Assembly: GCA_022361135.1 (NCBI GenBank)
Contig: JAKSBM010000058.1
Location: forward strand, 1-5,682
Source: Desulfobacterales bacterium
GTDB taxonomy: Bacteria > Desulfobacterota > Desulfobacteria > Desulfobacterales > Desulfobacteraceae
Direction of reading: 5' to 3'
DNA length: 5,682 bases
Shown here: positions 5,164-5,682 of the stretch, in pieces
Layout of the letters: the number at the start of each line of letters is the position of its first letter
Position numbering within the stretch: position 1 is the first letter of the stretch
Notes under the pieces: generated by a model
Database searches by the model: none
The model's input: the letters and a program-made list of their open reading frames with translations, nothing else
Told to the model about the DNA's origin: nothing
Translations under genes and position numbers: made by a program

Positions 5164-5682
5164 ATCCTGCCATCATTGTTGCTCTCATGTTTCTGGGCGT
5201 CATCATCCTCTTTGTTTTAAGAACGCCGGTGGCCTTTACCCTGGGGAGTGTCGGCATTGTCTCCCTCTATCTCATCAATGGACCCCGCTTTTTGCAAATG
5301 CTGCCCCCGTCCATGGTGGAGAACATGACCAGTATCATTCTATTGGCCATTCCCCTCTTTATTTTCATTGGCTGTATCCTGGAGAAGTCGGGGATTGCCG
5401 ATGAAATTTTTGAAATGATTTATAAATGGTTGGGACCGGTTCCCGGCGGCCTGGCCATTGGTACGGTTTTCATCTGCGTTGTCTTCGCCGCCATGGTGGG
5501 GATCGTGGGGGCGGCCACCGTAACCATGGGGCTCATTGCCCTTCCGGCCATGTTGAAGCGGGGGTATAAAACCTCCCTGGCCATTGGCTGTATCTCCGGT
5601 GGCGGAGCACTGGGCTTTCTCATCCCCCCCAGTGTGACCATGATCGTTTATGCCTCTTTGTCCAACCTTTCCATTGGCAAAA
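5160..5682 (+). CDS. dctM: TRAP transporter large permease (DctM family), cut by right edge
   Basis: Membrane subunit that carries the solute through the inner membrane, driven by an ion (usually sodium) gradient. I translated 174 residues from ATG 5160 to the window edge with no stop; full DctM proteins are about 425-435 residues, so about 60% is outside. The frame shows a first helix (about 4-20) followed by RTPVAFTLG (21-29), AIPLFIFIGCILEKSG (63-78), a helix-rich segment with GIVGAATVTMGLIALPAML (114-132), KRGY (133-136), and GGGALGFLIPPSVTMIVYA (147-165), the conserved DctM block. AAGGAG at 5148-5153 lies 6 bases before the ATG, which overlaps the dctQ stop as ATGA. Confidence 0.93.
   Translation, partial: MNPAIIVALMFLGVIILFVLRTPVAFTLGSVGIVSLYLINGPRFLQMLPPSMVENMTSIILLAIPLFIFIGCILEKSGIADEIFEMIYKWLGPVPGGLAIGTVFICVVFAAMVGIVGAATVTMGLIALPAMLKRGYKTSLAIGCISGGGALGFLIPPSVTMIVYASLSNLSIGK

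Overview
The window looks like part of a catabolic gene cluster from an anaerobic, probably Gram-negative bacterium. A sulfate-reducing or related Desulfobacterota lineage is my best guess. The reasons are an aldehyde:ferredoxin oxidoreductase (a tungsten-pterin, oxygen-sensitive family), a secondary TRAP importer with an exported solute-binding protein, sigma-54-type promoter elements, and GC-richer genes around an AT-rich intergenic region. The taxonomic guess is inference only.

Layout. Two gene sets diverge from a control region of about 640 bases (2901-3543). Leftward on the minus strand are a class III 4-aminobutyrate-type aminotransferase (1593-2900) and, 38 bases further on, an aldehyde:ferredoxin oxidoreductase (1554 down to the window edge; C-terminus missing). 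Rightward on the plus strand is a complete TRAP binding protein (dctP, 3544-4584), then the small permease subunit (dctQ, 4654-5163), then the large permease subunit (dctM, from 5160, cut by the right edge). dctQ and dctM overlap by the ATGA arrangement.

Control region. It holds a good sigma-54 (-24/-12) match facing dctPQM (3308-3324) and a weaker one facing the aminotransferase (2981-2997). Between them are two similar 16-base TATG-N8-CATA elements (3097-3112 and 3208-3223) at distances typical of enhancer-binding-protein sites. Several perfect inverted repeats sit in the predicted leaders and between dctP and dctQ.

How the parts could work together (inference). The TRAP system would import an organic acid or omega-amino acid using an ion gradient. 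The aminotransferase would convert an omega-amino acid to its semialdehyde. The oxidoreductase would oxidise the aldehyde to the acid while reducing ferredoxin, in place of the usual NAD(P)-dependent semialdehyde dehydrogenase. The shared divergent promoter region suggests that one signal switches on uptake and degradation together. No mobile elements, RNA genes or CRISPR arrays were seen.
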